Part shown: in pieces, positions 9,604 to 16,326 of the stretch
Layout of the letters: every line of letters begins with the position of its first letter
How positions within the stretch are numbered: position 1 is the stretch's first letter
Assembly: GCA_965116565.1 (NCBI GenBank)
Contig: OZ220699.1
Location: 1,054,001 to 1,118,000, forward strand
DNA from: Bin87 sp965116565
GTDB taxonomy: Bacteria > Chloroflexota > Dehalococcoidia > Lucifugimonadales > UBA3495
DNA: 64,000 nucleotides
Direction: 5' to 3'
Notes under the pieces: generated by a model
Database searches by the model: none
Seen by the model: only the letters and a program-made list of their open reading frames with translations
Told to the model about the DNA's origin: nothing
Made by a program: the position numbers and the translations under genes

Positions 9604-9678
9604 GGGGCGGTGGTGACACCCGCTGGGTTCCGGGAGCTTGGTCGGGTAATAGAGCGACTCTAGGCTCTAGCGGAACCG
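9604..9678. other. Candidate structured RNA or cruciform element
   Basis: Nested inverted repeats: GGTTCCG (9626-9632) pairs with CGGAACC (9671-9677); inside it GAGC (9634-9637) pairs with GCTC (9664-9667); innermost TAGAG (9650-9654) pairs with CTCTA (9658-9662) around a CGA loop. A separate hairpin with a bulge lies just upstream near 9607-9623. I could not match it to a known RNA class, and no strand can be assigned. Confidence 0.35.
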
Positions 9679-10220
9679 TATTCTGCTTTTGGGTAACCGA
9701 CAGGCCGTTATGCGACCCGAACCTTTTTGACACCTCGCTATGTTTCCATGGTTTGGTGAACGCCGCTGCTAGCGATGCGACGACCCCGCGCGGTTCTCGA
9801 GTACCGTTTGGGGAACCTGACATATGTAGGATAGAACGCGGGTGCGTAGTGGGGCAACGGGCGGATGTCACACCGGTTTTTTAATTTTCATGGATGCACA
9901 GGATTTTCAGGATGGGTGTTTGGGATTCGGTGGATGGTGATGCGATCAAAGGCGTGGCGCAGCGCGGTCGCATCTTGAATCGTGCTGTCGGGTTTGCGGC
10001 GCGTGGCAGCAACCGGCGGTGAATCTTACCGGGATGAACAAGATGGACCGGGATGAACGGGATGCGGTTTGGTTGAGACCGTTCGTCAGTTGTCGGCCGT
10101 TGGGCGGATTGTAAGAGCGTGGGGGAGTGCGGAGTTTTGCGATTTCGGGAGATGTGGTTCCTGACTCATTGTCTATCGTCGTCAAGACGTGATTGTCCTG
10201 GATGGGGTTTAGAGCCTTTG

Positions 10221-10260
10221 GATTGTTTGGACGCAGGAAATGACTATGGTCGGTACGGTT
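10221..10260. repeat. 40-nt interspersed repeat, copy A
   Basis: Starts GATTGTTTGG and ends GGTCGGTACGGTT. It aligns without gaps to 17392-17431 with about 31 of 40 positions identical by eye. Both copies are in intergenic DNA. Confidence 0.55.
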
Positions 10261-10416
10261 CTACATCTGCTGTTTGTCGGCGGGTTCGATCCTCTGGGGG
10301 CGGGCGTTCCGCGCCATGAACAGAATACGCGCGCAGGAACGAATAATTGAAAGGCCCCGCACGGGACGGTGCGGTGCGTTGACACCGGGGTACGGGCCGC
10401 CGATAATCGGGTCATC

Positions 10417-10668
10417 ATGCGTTTTGATGTTCGATTATTTGCGCTGTACCGGGAACGTGCCGGGGCTTCCATCGTGGCGGTGGACGTGCCCGAGGGCGCT
10501 TCGGTGGGGGACCTCACAAATGCAGTCCGGGGAGACTATCCCCGGCTGGCGCCGCCGGAGGTTCGCATCGTTGTGGCGGTGAACGCAGAATATGCAGACG
10601 ATGACCAGTTGCTGCAGGCCGGCGACGAGGTGTGCCTGATACCTCCCGTGAGCGGGGGACGCGGTTAG
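10417..10668 (+). CDS. moaD: Molybdopterin synthase small subunit (MoaD/ThiS fold)
   Basis: 83-residue beta-grasp sulfur carrier. As a C-terminal thiocarboxylate it donates sulfur to precursor Z during molybdopterin synthesis. The start MRFDVRLFALYRERAG and the C-terminal IPPVSGG match MoaD. The ATG at 10417 is preferred over an upstream in-frame codon because the family begins here. Odd feature: two residues, Arg-Gly, follow the terminal Gly-Gly, which normally must be the exposed C-terminus. It lies 15 nt before moaE. Confidence 0.87.
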   Translation: MRFDVRLFALYRERAGASIVAVDVPEGASVGDLTNAVRGDYPRLAPPEVRIVVAVNAEYADDDQLLQAGDEVCLIPPVSGGRG

Positions 10669-10683
10669 CGGAGGTTGCTGACG

Positions 10684-11163
10684 ATGATCATTCTTACGGA
10701 CGAACCCCTGGATCCGGTGGCAGTCACGGACTCGGTGCGGCGGGATGGAAACGGGGCGGTGGTCACGTTTATGGGCACGACCCGCGATAATTTCGGGGGC
10801 AAGGAAGTCACGCGCCTGGAGTACGAAGCCTACGACGTGATGGCGATCAAGAAGCTTCAAGAGGTCAGGGACAGCCTGTGCGCGGACTACGGCATCGAGG
10901 ACATTGCAATCGCCCACCGAACGGGTCGCGTGGACGTTGGGCACATCAGCCTGGTGGTGGCGGTGGCGTCGCCGCACCGGATTGCAGCGTTTGAGGCGTG
11001 TCACGAGGCGGTGAACCGCATCAAAACCATCGTGCCGATATGGAAGAAGGAATGGTTCGCCGACGGCTCCCGCTGGGTGGCGTGCGAGGACCACGAATTC
11101 GCCGACGAGGCCGCGCATCAGCACGCCCACGCCGAGCGGCATGCGGTAGCGGCGGGGGATTAG
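10684..11163 (+). CDS. moaE: Molybdopterin synthase catalytic subunit
   Basis: 159-residue large subunit of molybdopterin synthase, which takes sulfur from MoaD thiocarboxylate to make the dithiolene of molybdopterin. Family features are GAVVTFMGTTRDNFGG near residue 22 and the catalytic-site stretch RIKTIVPIWKKEWFADG near residue 115, with the Lys residues of the active site. The ATG at 10684 has a GGAGG ribosome-binding site 9 nt upstream, so the TTG three codons earlier is rejected. The His/Ala-rich C-terminal tail looks unconserved. Confidence 0.92.
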   Translation: MIILTDEPLDPVAVTDSVRRDGNGAVVTFMGTTRDNFGGKEVTRLEYEAYDVMAIKKLQEVRDSLCADYGIEDIAIAHRTGRVDVGHISLVVAVASPHRIAAFEACHEAVNRIKTIVPIWKKEWFADGSRWVACEDHEFADEAAHQHAHAERHAVAAGD

Positions 11164-11172
11164 CGCACGAAT

Positions 11173-11205
11173 CCCGTCTCCCCCTGTCCCACAGTGGGAG
11201 AGCGG
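11173..11205. terminator. Hairpin between convergent moaE and rimM
   Basis: TCTCCC near 11177 pairs with GGGAGA near 11200 around a C-rich loop, between the stop codons of two convergent operons. There is only a short T-rich tail (GGTTCTTT), so efficiency is uncertain. It also resembles one of the decayed repeats of the window. Confidence 0.35.
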
Positions 11206-11209
11206 TTCT

Positions 11210-11806
11210 TTATCGCAATCCGCTGAGCAGGCGCACCAGCATTATGCCTGATTCGAGGTCGATGCGCTTGATGACCTGCGAGATGGCGGGCAGCAGGATT
11301 TCGGCGCCGGAGTCGGGCCGGACGACGTACACATCGTTGCTGCCGGTGGGGAGGATTTCCCTGATGGTCCCGAGGTTTTCGCCTTCTTCGGTTGTCACGG
11401 CGAGGCCGATCAACTGGTAGTGGTAATACTCATCGGGCTCCAGGCGGTCGGTGGGGCCGATCGGGGCGAAGATCCATTCGTCGACGAGGGTTCGCGCCTG
11501 AGCGGGACTTTCCAGACCGCGCAAACGGAGGAAGGCCTGGCCGTTCGCAAGAGACTGGTATGAATCGATGAACCGGAAGCTGCCGGAGACGCTGAGGGGC
11601 GCTCCGATGGTGAACCGGTCCGGGTTATCCGAGAGGGACTGGATCCTGAGGGTACCGTCGAGGCCGTGGGGCCGCATGACGCGGCCGACGAGGACGCAGC
11701 CGTCCGGCGGTTCCGGATCCTGCGGGACGGACTGGGGTTTTTGGGCGGAAGCGTCCCGGGAGGGTGACCGGGGTCTGCGACGCCGGGATTGCCGCGGGTT
11801 AGACAA
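11210..11806 (-). CDS. rimM: Ribosome maturation factor RimM
   Basis: 198-residue 16S rRNA processing/30S assembly factor that binds ribosomal protein S19. The N-terminal RimM barrel begins at VLVGRVMRPHGLDGTLRI near residue 38, and the C-terminal PRC-barrel contains GENLGTIREILPTGSNDVYVV near residue 136 (shown here in parts: NLGTIREILPTG, NDVYVVR). The first 35 residues are a basic Ser/Arg/Pro-rich extension absent from most RimM proteins. The start overlaps the end of khpA by 8 nt, in the classical rpsP-khpA-rimM order. Confidence 0.93.
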   Translation of the reverse strand: MSNPRQSRRRRPRSPSRDASAQKPQSVPQDPEPPDGCVLVGRVMRPHGLDGTLRIQSLSDNPDRFTIGAPLSVSGSFRFIDSYQSLANGQAFLRLRGLESPAQARTLVDEWIFAPIGPTDRLEPDEYYHYQLIGLAVTTEEGENLGTIREILPTGSNDVYVVRPDSGAEILLPAISQVIKRIDLESGIMLVRLLSGLR

Positions 11807-12026
11807 TCTCCAAGACTGCCCGGGTGCCGTCCTTGACGGCGGCGACTCGGAGCAGAACGCGCATTGCCTGCGCTACCCGGCCCTGACGGCCGATGACTTT
11901 GCCCTTGTCTTCAGGGGCTACTTCCAGACGGATTACGATTTGGTCGCCTTCGTCGGACTCGGTGACCCGCACCGCTTCCGGGTTAGAGGTGAGTGACTGG
12001 GCGATGAACTCAATCAGTTCTTTCAT
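11799..12026 (-). CDS. khpA: KH-domain RNA-binding protein KhpA
   Basis: 75-residue single KH domain (KhpA/YlqC family). The GxxG loop is in KVIGRQGRVAQAMR near residue 46. It binds RNA and in other bacteria partners with KhpB in post-transcriptional control of cell division and elongation. The ATG at 12026 gives the canonical start MKELIEFIAQSL; upstream in-frame codons lie inside rpsP. It overlaps rpsP by 17 nt and rimM by 8 nt. Confidence 0.9.
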   Translation of the reverse strand: MKELIEFIAQSLTSNPEAVRVTESDEGDQIVIRLEVAPEDKGKVIGRQGRVAQAMRVLLRVAAVKDGTRAVLEIV

Positions 12027-12279
12027 CGGCGTGTACCTTGTCGAAGATGCCGTTGAAATCGAAGATACGACGCACCGGGTCCGAGGGCTGAGCGCCTTTG
12101 CGCAGCCAGTCAACTGCCCGATTTTCGTCGAGTGTTACCGCCGGTGGGTCCGCCATGGGGTCGTAGTGGCCGATGCCGTCGAGGTATGCGCCGTCGCGCG
12201 GGTTGCGCTGGTCGGTTACGACGATTCGATAGTAGGGGCGGCCTTTCTTTCCTACTCTCCGCAGGCGAATCCGTAGCAT
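12010..12279 (-). CDS. rpsP: 30S ribosomal protein S16
   Basis: 89-residue S16. The sequence opens MLRIRLRRVGKKGRPYYR and continues with the family motif VVTDQRNPRDGAYLDGIG. Full length for the family. A CGGAG ribosome-binding site precedes the ATG by 6 nt. First gene of the rpsP-khpA-rimM operon, transcribed from the promoter at 12319-12347. Confidence 0.97.
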   Translation of the reverse strand: MLRIRLRRVGKKGRPYYRIVVTDQRNPRDGAYLDGIGHYDPMADPPAVTLDENRAVDWLRKGAQPSDPVRRIFDFNGIFDKVHADERTD

Positions 12280-12318
12280 TTGTACTCCGTGGCTGAAATT
12301 CCGAATGGGGTACCTTTC

Positions 12319-12347
12319 AATGTATGATTAGCCGCCCAATTTGTCAA
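12319..12347 (-). promoter_or_regulatory. Promoter of the rpsP operon
   Basis: On the minus strand TTGACA (12342-12347), a 17-nt spacer, then TACATT (12319-12324): a near-consensus sigma-70 promoter about 40 nt upstream of the rpsP ATG. It lies downstream of the hairpin system at 12435-12604, so rpsP does not depend on read-through from that element. Confidence 0.7.
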
Positions 12348-12434
12348 TCAGCCTGAGGTATCGCGAGCATTGCAAGGGTGGGGGTTGGCGAATCCGTGCA
12401 AGGGACGCGTCGTCGGGGGTGCAGTTAAAAGGGT

Positions 12435-12604
12435 ATCGGGCCCAGACTGGACCTTTGGCTTGCCGCCCGATGCTCCCAAAACCTTGGGGCGACGGTAGAC
12501 ACTGGTCTGGGCCCGACTGACGGGCTAAATGCCGTTGTTAGAAAAGCGATGACGCTAAGAGGCGTTCACCCCGTCGTGTCCAGACTGGTGCCTACCATCG
12601 CCCC
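12435..12604 (-). ncRNA. Structured RNA with mutually exclusive stems (attenuator-like)
   Basis: Three pairings compete. (1) A 25-nt outer stem: 12580-12604 with 12486-12510, 21 of 25 Watson-Crick plus two G.U pairs on the minus-strand RNA. Inside it GACGGG/CCCGTC and a small ACGC/GCGT hairpin. (2) A perfect 12-bp stem: GTCTGGGCCCGA (12505-12516) with its complement at 12436-12447. (3) ATCGGGC (12435-12441) with GCCCGAT (12465-12471), followed on the minus strand by ACCCTTTT. Stem 2 shares strands with both others, as in transcription attenuators. The 23-codon frame at 12555-12626 occupies the 5' arm of stem 1. It could instead be a MITE-like inverted repeat. Confidence 0.55.
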
Positions 12605-12626
12605 AGCATGTTAAACTAGCTTCCAT
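12555..12626 (-). CDS. 23-residue leader peptide-like reading frame
   Basis: ATG at 12626 preceded by AAAAGGAGGTGATT, an essentially perfect complement of the 16S rRNA 3' end, 4 nt before the start. It encodes 23 residues beginning MEASLTCWGDGRHQSG and stops with TAG at 12555-12557. A consensus promoter lies about 40 nt upstream (12673-12701). Codons 8-16 form the 5' arm of the long hairpin, so a translating ribosome would open that stem. No homologue is recognised. Strength of the start signals suggests real translation; whether the peptide or only its translation matters is unknown. Confidence 0.5.
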   Translation of the reverse strand: MEASLTCWGDGRHQSGHDGVNAS

Positions 12627-12672
12627 TCGCAATCACCTCCTTTTCTAAAGTTTCCGCACAGCGGTTACTGCA

Positions 12673-12701
12673 AATTTACAGCCAGGGGAAATAGTTGTCA
12701 A
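12673..12701 (-). promoter_or_regulatory. Strong promoter for the sORF/hairpin transcript
   Basis: Minus strand TTGACA (12696-12701), a 17-nt spacer and TAAATT (12673-12678). A start near 12666 would give a short leader ending in the perfect ribosome-binding site of the 23-codon frame. It lies just upstream of fmt, which is transcribed the other way. Confidence 0.65.
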
Positions 12702-12745
12702 GCCATCCGCAAAACGAATCCCTGGATCGTTGGCCCGGAGGAGCG

Positions 12746-13678
12746 ATGCTTCGCGGGGTGTTCATGGGGACGCCGGCGTTTGCGGTTCCGGTGCTGGACG
12801 CTCTGCAAGAGTGCGCGGGTGTGGAGTTGGTAGCGGTTTACACGCCGCCGGACCGCAAGCGGGGCAGGGGACAGACCGTTGAACCGTCGCCCATCAAGAT
12901 CAGGGCGCAAGAGCTGGGGGTTCCCGTGGTCCAGCGCGGAACTCTCCGGAGCGATGATGCGGCGGCGGAGTTGGAATCCCATCGGCCAGACGTGATCGTG
13001 GTGGCGGCATACGGGAGGCTGTTGCCTTCGAGCGTGCTGGCGATACCCCGGTTTGGGTGCCTGAACCTGCATCCCTCGCTGCTGCCCAAGTACCGGGGTC
13101 CGGCGCCGGTGGCGGGTGCCATTCTGGCTGGAGACACTGTCACGGGCGTCTCTCTGATGTTGCTCGACGAGGGGATGGACACGGGGCCGATAATCGCGCA
13201 GCGGGAGCGGGAGATCGACGTTGCGGACGATGCGGCGACGTTGACGGAAACGCTGTTCGCCGACGGTGCAGGGTTGCTGGTTGAGTCGCTGCCGGGTTGG
13301 GCCGCAGGGTTGGTTTCGGCAGTGGAGCAGGATGATGAACTGGCGACTTACACCAGCAAACTGGAGCGGGGCGACGGAGCGGTGGACTGGGAACTGGGCG
13401 CGGAAACGCTGGCGAGGCGGCAGCGGGCATACGCACCGTGGCCGGGGCTTTTTACGACCTGGGAAGGTAAGGAACTGAAGCTGCTGGAGGTTGCTCCGGT
13501 GTTGGGGGCAGGCGTGGATCCCGGGCTGGTGACCGCAGCGGCTGACGCCGAGATAGCAGTGGGAACGGGGGACGGGCTGCTGGCAGTGCGGCAGTTGCAG
13601 TTGGCCGGTCGGAGGGCGTCGACGAGCGGGGAGTTTTTGCGGGGATATCCAGAGTTCCCGGGATCGCGTTTGGCGTGA
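12746..13678 (+). CDS. fmt: Methionyl-tRNA formyltransferase
   Basis: 310-residue enzyme that formylates initiator Met-tRNA using 10-formyltetrahydrofolate. The active-site signature NLHPSLLPKYRGPAP is near residue 108, with the catalytic Asn and His, and the Asp of LLDEGMDTGPI lies about 30 residues later. A C-terminal OB-type domain follows. The ATG at 12746 has a GGAGGAGCG ribosome-binding site immediately upstream and gives the conserved start MLRGVFMGTPAFAVPVL; an in-frame TTG at 12695 is less likely. Confidence 0.95.
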   Translation: MLRGVFMGTPAFAVPVLDALQECAGVELVAVYTPPDRKRGRGQTVEPSPIKIRAQELGVPVVQRGTLRSDDAAAELESHRPDVIVVAAYGRLLPSSVLAIPRFGCLNLHPSLLPKYRGPAPVAGAILAGDTVTGVSLMLLDEGMDTGPIIAQREREIDVADDAATLTETLFADGAGLLVESLPGWAAGLVSAVEQDDELATYTSKLERGDGAVDWELGAETLARRQRAYAPWPGLFTTWEGKELKLLEVAPVLGAGVDPGLVTAAADAEIAVGTGDGLLAVRQLQLAGRRASTSGEFLRGYPEFPGSRLA

Positions 13679-13689
13679 GCGCAAGGTGA

Positions 13690-13724
13690 GGGGGTCGGCT
13701 GCGTTGGGTCAGCGGCCGACCCCC
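13690..13724. terminator. Perfect GC-rich hairpin between convergent genes
   Basis: GGGGGTCGGC (13690-13699) pairs perfectly with GCCGACCCCC (13715-13724). It lies between fmt and the convergent zinc-ribbon gene and overlaps the end of the latter. There is no clear T-tract, so it may act as a barrier or mRNA-stabilising hairpin rather than a strong intrinsic terminator. Confidence 0.5.
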
Positions 13725-13900
13725 TGGTGAAATTTCCGGGTGCCGCACCGGACGCAGTAGCCGATAGTAGCGGGCATGCCGTTGCGCATGGTGATGATCT
13801 CTACGTCGCGGGTTGGAGTGTTGGCGTTGCAGCGAGCACAGTAGATGATGGGCTCCCTCGGCTCGCGAGGGCCCGTTGGGTCCCTGGGTTGTGAGGCCAT
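13709..13900 (-). CDS. DUF5679 zinc-ribbon protein
   Basis: 63-residue protein with two CxxC knuckles, YCARCNANT near residue 20 and YCVRCGTRKF near residue 48, spaced as in a small rubredoxin-like zinc ribbon. The intervening ITMRNGMPATIGY matches the DUF5679 pattern known mostly from Chloroflexota and archaea. Function unknown; probably a zinc-binding adaptor. The N-terminal 18 residues are Pro/Arg-rich. Confidence 0.8.
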   Translation of the reverse strand: MASQPRDPTGPREPREPIIYCARCNANTPTRDVEIITMRNGMPATIGYCVRCGTRKFHQGVGR

Positions 13901-14516
13901 GAGTTTTTCTCTCCCTTATGCGGGGTGATTCACCGCCTCTGAAACCTGCGTGTCATGGCTGGCACGCGAAACCCGATTGCCCGGTCGTATCCCGAGCGGT
14001 CGGGGGTTGCATCGGCGGCGCTTCTCATTGGAAGCTCGCGTTTTCACCAGCATTGCCCGTGCTATATGCACATGGTGGGCACATTGGGCTGGCACTTAAA
14101 GATACGTGAAGTGTAACAGGTTGGTTTGCGCCGGATTCAAGGATGATTCGCCGCGTCCTTCGGAATAAACAGGCCGACGGTAAGTGTCCAGGGTCATTCG
14201 ACTGTTCAAAAACAGGGTATTCGGCCGCGCCGCAACGTTTTCTCGACCACCGCCCGCTCGTCCTTCGACAGGCTCAGGATGAGCGGGCCGCCGGGGGCGC
14301 CCGGGATAGTCGATGGGCGGGTTCAGGATGAGCGGACCGCCGGGGGCGCCCGGGATATGAGATCGACAGGCTCACGGTGCCGGATAACCGGCGGCGCTCG
14401 GGCTAGTCGATGGGCCGAAGGCAAGCGTTGGGGAATCGGGTGGGCCAAATTGGGGGTTGGTGTAGAATGCCGGGAACGCTGCCGGTCCGAGCCGGCGAAT
14501 TGCGACGGAGGGAAGC
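13901..14516. other. Intergenic stretch rich in interspersed repeats
   Basis: 616 nt without a recognisable gene. The left 350 nt show nothing identifiable. The right part holds the TTCGACAGGCTCAGGATGAGC-type repeat cluster at 14264-14400 (in 20-nt or shorter pieces). The end must contain the promoter and ribosome-binding site (GGAGGGAAGC) of the cyclase gene. Confidence 0.6.
14264..14400. repeat. Tandem GACAGGCTCAGGATGAG repeat cluster
   Basis: A unit containing TCAGGATGAGCGG and CCGCCGGGGGCGCCCGGGAT occurs twice with a 49-nt period (14274 and 14323), followed by a third partial GACAGGCTCACGG. Related units are near 17450, at 43877-43918 and, in frame, inside pyrF at 19482-19518. Confidence 0.7.
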
Positions 14517-15467
14517 ATGGCGTTTGCAGGAGTGCCGACAGAGGCGCAAGTGTTGGAGTGGTACCGGAATGAGAACAACTGGGGGCGCTGGGGCCAGCAG
14601 GACCAATTGGGGGCGCTGAACCTGATCACCCAGGGCAAGAGGACGCAGGCGGCGGCGTTGGTGCAGACGGGCGAGACCGTCAGTTGCGCCCGGCCGATCA
14701 CCACTGACATGGCGCCGGACATCAGCCACCAGGTGCAGCGGTTCATGGTGGACAGCGGCGAGGGTCGGGATACGGACCCGCTGGAGCGGCGCAACTCACG
14801 GCGAGGGGCTGCGGAGTTCATCGGGATGGTGTTTCACGGGCAGACCATCACGCACATTGACGCGCTTTCGCACTACTCGTACGACGGGTTCATGTACAAC
14901 GGCGTGCCGGCGGCGGTGGTGACGTCGCGTGAGGGGGCGCAGAGCCATGCCATCGACCTGACGGCGCAGGGGCTGGTGAGCCGGGGCGTGCTGCTGGATA
15001 TCGCCAAGGTCCGAGGGGTGGACTGGCTACCGCCGGACGCGCCGGTGATGCCGGAGGATCTGGACGCGGCGGAGCGCGACCACGGGGTTACTGTGGAGTC
15101 CGGCGACATCCTGCTGGTGCGGACGGGGAACTACCGCAGACGGCTGGTGGAAGGGCCGCTGCCTCCGACGGAGCCGAGCGTGGCGTGTCACGTGGCGTGC
15201 GCGCCGTGGTTCAAGGAGCGAGGAATCGCGATGCTGGGGACGGACACGTCGAACGACATCCGGCCCAACGAGTACCCGAACATAGTGTCGCCGCTGCACA
15301 TTTCGTGCCTGGTGTACCTGGGGGTTTGGCTGATCGACAATGCCAATTTGGAGGAGGTTGCAGAGGTGGCGGAGCGACACGGCCGCTACGAATTCATGCT
15401 GTCGATCGGGGCGCTGCGGCTGCGGAACGTCACGGGGAGCCCGGTGAATCCGATAGCGATTTTCTGA
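14517..15467 (+). CDS. Cyclase/kynurenine formamidase-like metal hydrolase
   Basis: 316-residue member of the cyclase (KynB-like) superfamily, metal-dependent amidohydrolases whose signature is HxGTHxDxxxH. Here it reads HGQTITHIDALSHY near residue 108, keeping the two His and the Asp of the motif. A GGAGGGAAGC ribosome-binding site precedes the ATG. No neighbouring tryptophan-catabolism gene is visible, so kynurenine formamidase activity should not be assumed; many family members act on other cyclic amides or esters. Confidence 0.82.
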   Translation: MAFAGVPTEAQVLEWYRNENNWGRWGQQDQLGALNLITQGKRTQAAALVQTGETVSCARPITTDMAPDISHQVQRFMVDSGEGRDTDPLERRNSRRGAAEFIGMVFHGQTITHIDALSHYSYDGFMYNGVPAAVVTSREGAQSHAIDLTAQGLVSRGVLLDIAKVRGVDWLPPDAPVMPEDLDAAERDHGVTVESGDILLVRTGNYRRRLVEGPLPPTEPSVACHVACAPWFKERGIAMLGTDTSNDIRPNEYPNIVSPLHISCLVYLGVWLIDNANLEEVAEVAERHGRYEFMLSIGALRLRNVTGSPVNPIAIF

Positions 15468-15488
15468 GCCGGGAGGTTGGCCGCTTAG

Positions 15489-16304
15489 CTATGGGTGCAA
15501 GTCGGCCTCGGTGGTGCCGGTGATTTCATACACGCGGGCGATGATGGCGTCCTTGACCTGCTCCACTTGCTCAAAAAACTCCTGCGGCGGAATGGGTATG
15601 GGGGCCGGAGCCGAATAGCGTTCTCCACCGGTGAAGTTGTCCAACCAATCCAGGCTGGGAGGAATGTTGAGGCCGTGTCGTTCGCTGAGGCGGTCGAGCA
15701 ATGCCTCCAGTTCGCGCAGTTCGTGAGTTCGAGGATAGGCTACGCCCAGGGCTGAGAGGAGCGCCTTGTAGCAGTGCTCCAGCGTTTCATGGGCGTTCCG
15801 GCCCAGGTATTTCTCCGCGTCGTCGGCCAGGTCGTAGCGCATATGCCGAAAAGAGTCCAAAGCATCGCGCAGCCGCTCGGCGACGTCGGGCCAGTTGTCG
15901 GGATAGCCGTCATCGTCGGCGTCGGGGTTGATGGCATCGAATGGAATTTGGGTCATGGGGATGCCGTCCCTGGTGATGTCGTAGGCGACGTGGTTGACGG
16001 CCCGGCGGCCGCGTCGAAATCTAGGGTGGTCGAGGTGCAGGATGTCCACGGGCATGGCGTAGCCGTATTCCTGCTCCGCGATGGCCCGTGCGGCGCTGGA
16101 CGTGGCGGCCTTGGCGTCCCGATTCGTGGCCGCGTGGTCTGGCGCCAGCACCATCAGGTCGATGTCCGAGCGGCCGTTGTAATCGCCCCGGGCGCGCGAG
16201 CCGAACAGGAAGACGACGGCGCCTTCCGGAACTTTCTGTTGCACCGCTCGCGCTACGGCGATGGCTTTGGGGTCGGCGTTTTTCCGGACCATGATGGACG
16301 GCAT
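15489..16304 (-). CDS. Nucleotidyltransferase fused to HEPN domain
   Basis: 271-residue fusion. The N-terminal MNT-type nucleotidyltransferase domain carries the canonical FLFGSRARGDYNGRSDIDL near residue 35 (GS motif and DxD metal ligands intact). The C-terminal half (about 140-265) is an all-helical HEPN domain with HETLEHCYKALLSAL. Separate MNT and HEPN proteins form toxin-antitoxin pairs in which the nucleotidyltransferase modifies the HEPN RNase; the fused form has been seen elsewhere. The HEPN RxxxxH catalytic motif is not obvious here. The start at 16304 is uncertain; in-frame upstream codons lack conservation. Confidence 0.8.
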   Translation of the reverse strand: MPSIMVRKNADPKAIAVARAVQQKVPEGAVVFLFGSRARGDYNGRSDIDLMVLAPDHAATNRDAKAATSSAARAIAEQEYGYAMPVDILHLDHPRFRRGRRAVNHVAYDITRDGIPMTQIPFDAINPDADDDGYPDNWPDVAERLRDALDSFRHMRYDLADDAEKYLGRNAHETLEHCYKALLSALGVAYPRTHELRELEALLDRLSERHGLNIPPSLDWLDNFTGGERYSAPAPIPIPPQEFFEQVEQVKDAIIARVYEITGTTEADLHP

Positions 16305-16326
16305 CCCGGCGCAGACGGTGGGACGG

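Larger units (their letters stand above)
9158..10416. other. Long non-coding stretch with inverted repeats
   Basis: 1.26 kb without a convincing gene between the peptidase and moaD. Reading frames here on both strands lack recognisable domains. The part from about 9400 to 9890 has lower GC than its surroundings and many short hairpins. From 9885 to 10060 there are decayed short repeats such as GGATGCACAGGATTTTCAGG and two copies of ACCGGGATGAAC near 10029-10060. A 40-nt interspersed repeat is at 10221-10260. Confidence 0.6.

Noticed and set aside
9560..9700. Possible c-di-GMP-I (GEMM) riboswitch or tRNA-like element
   Set aside because: A GCAAAGCTACGG string on the minus strand resembles part of GEMM, and a plus-strand stem resembles an acceptor stem, but the other conserved parts are missing.
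9048..9884. 278-codon plus-strand frame through the gene-free stretch
   Set aside because: First third is antisense to the M20 peptidase; the rest has no domain or ribosome-binding site.
12625..12650. Plus-strand sequence like the 16S rRNA 3' end (ATCACCTCCTTTTCT)
   Set aside because: It is the complement of a strong ribosome-binding site; no rRNA sequence surrounds it.
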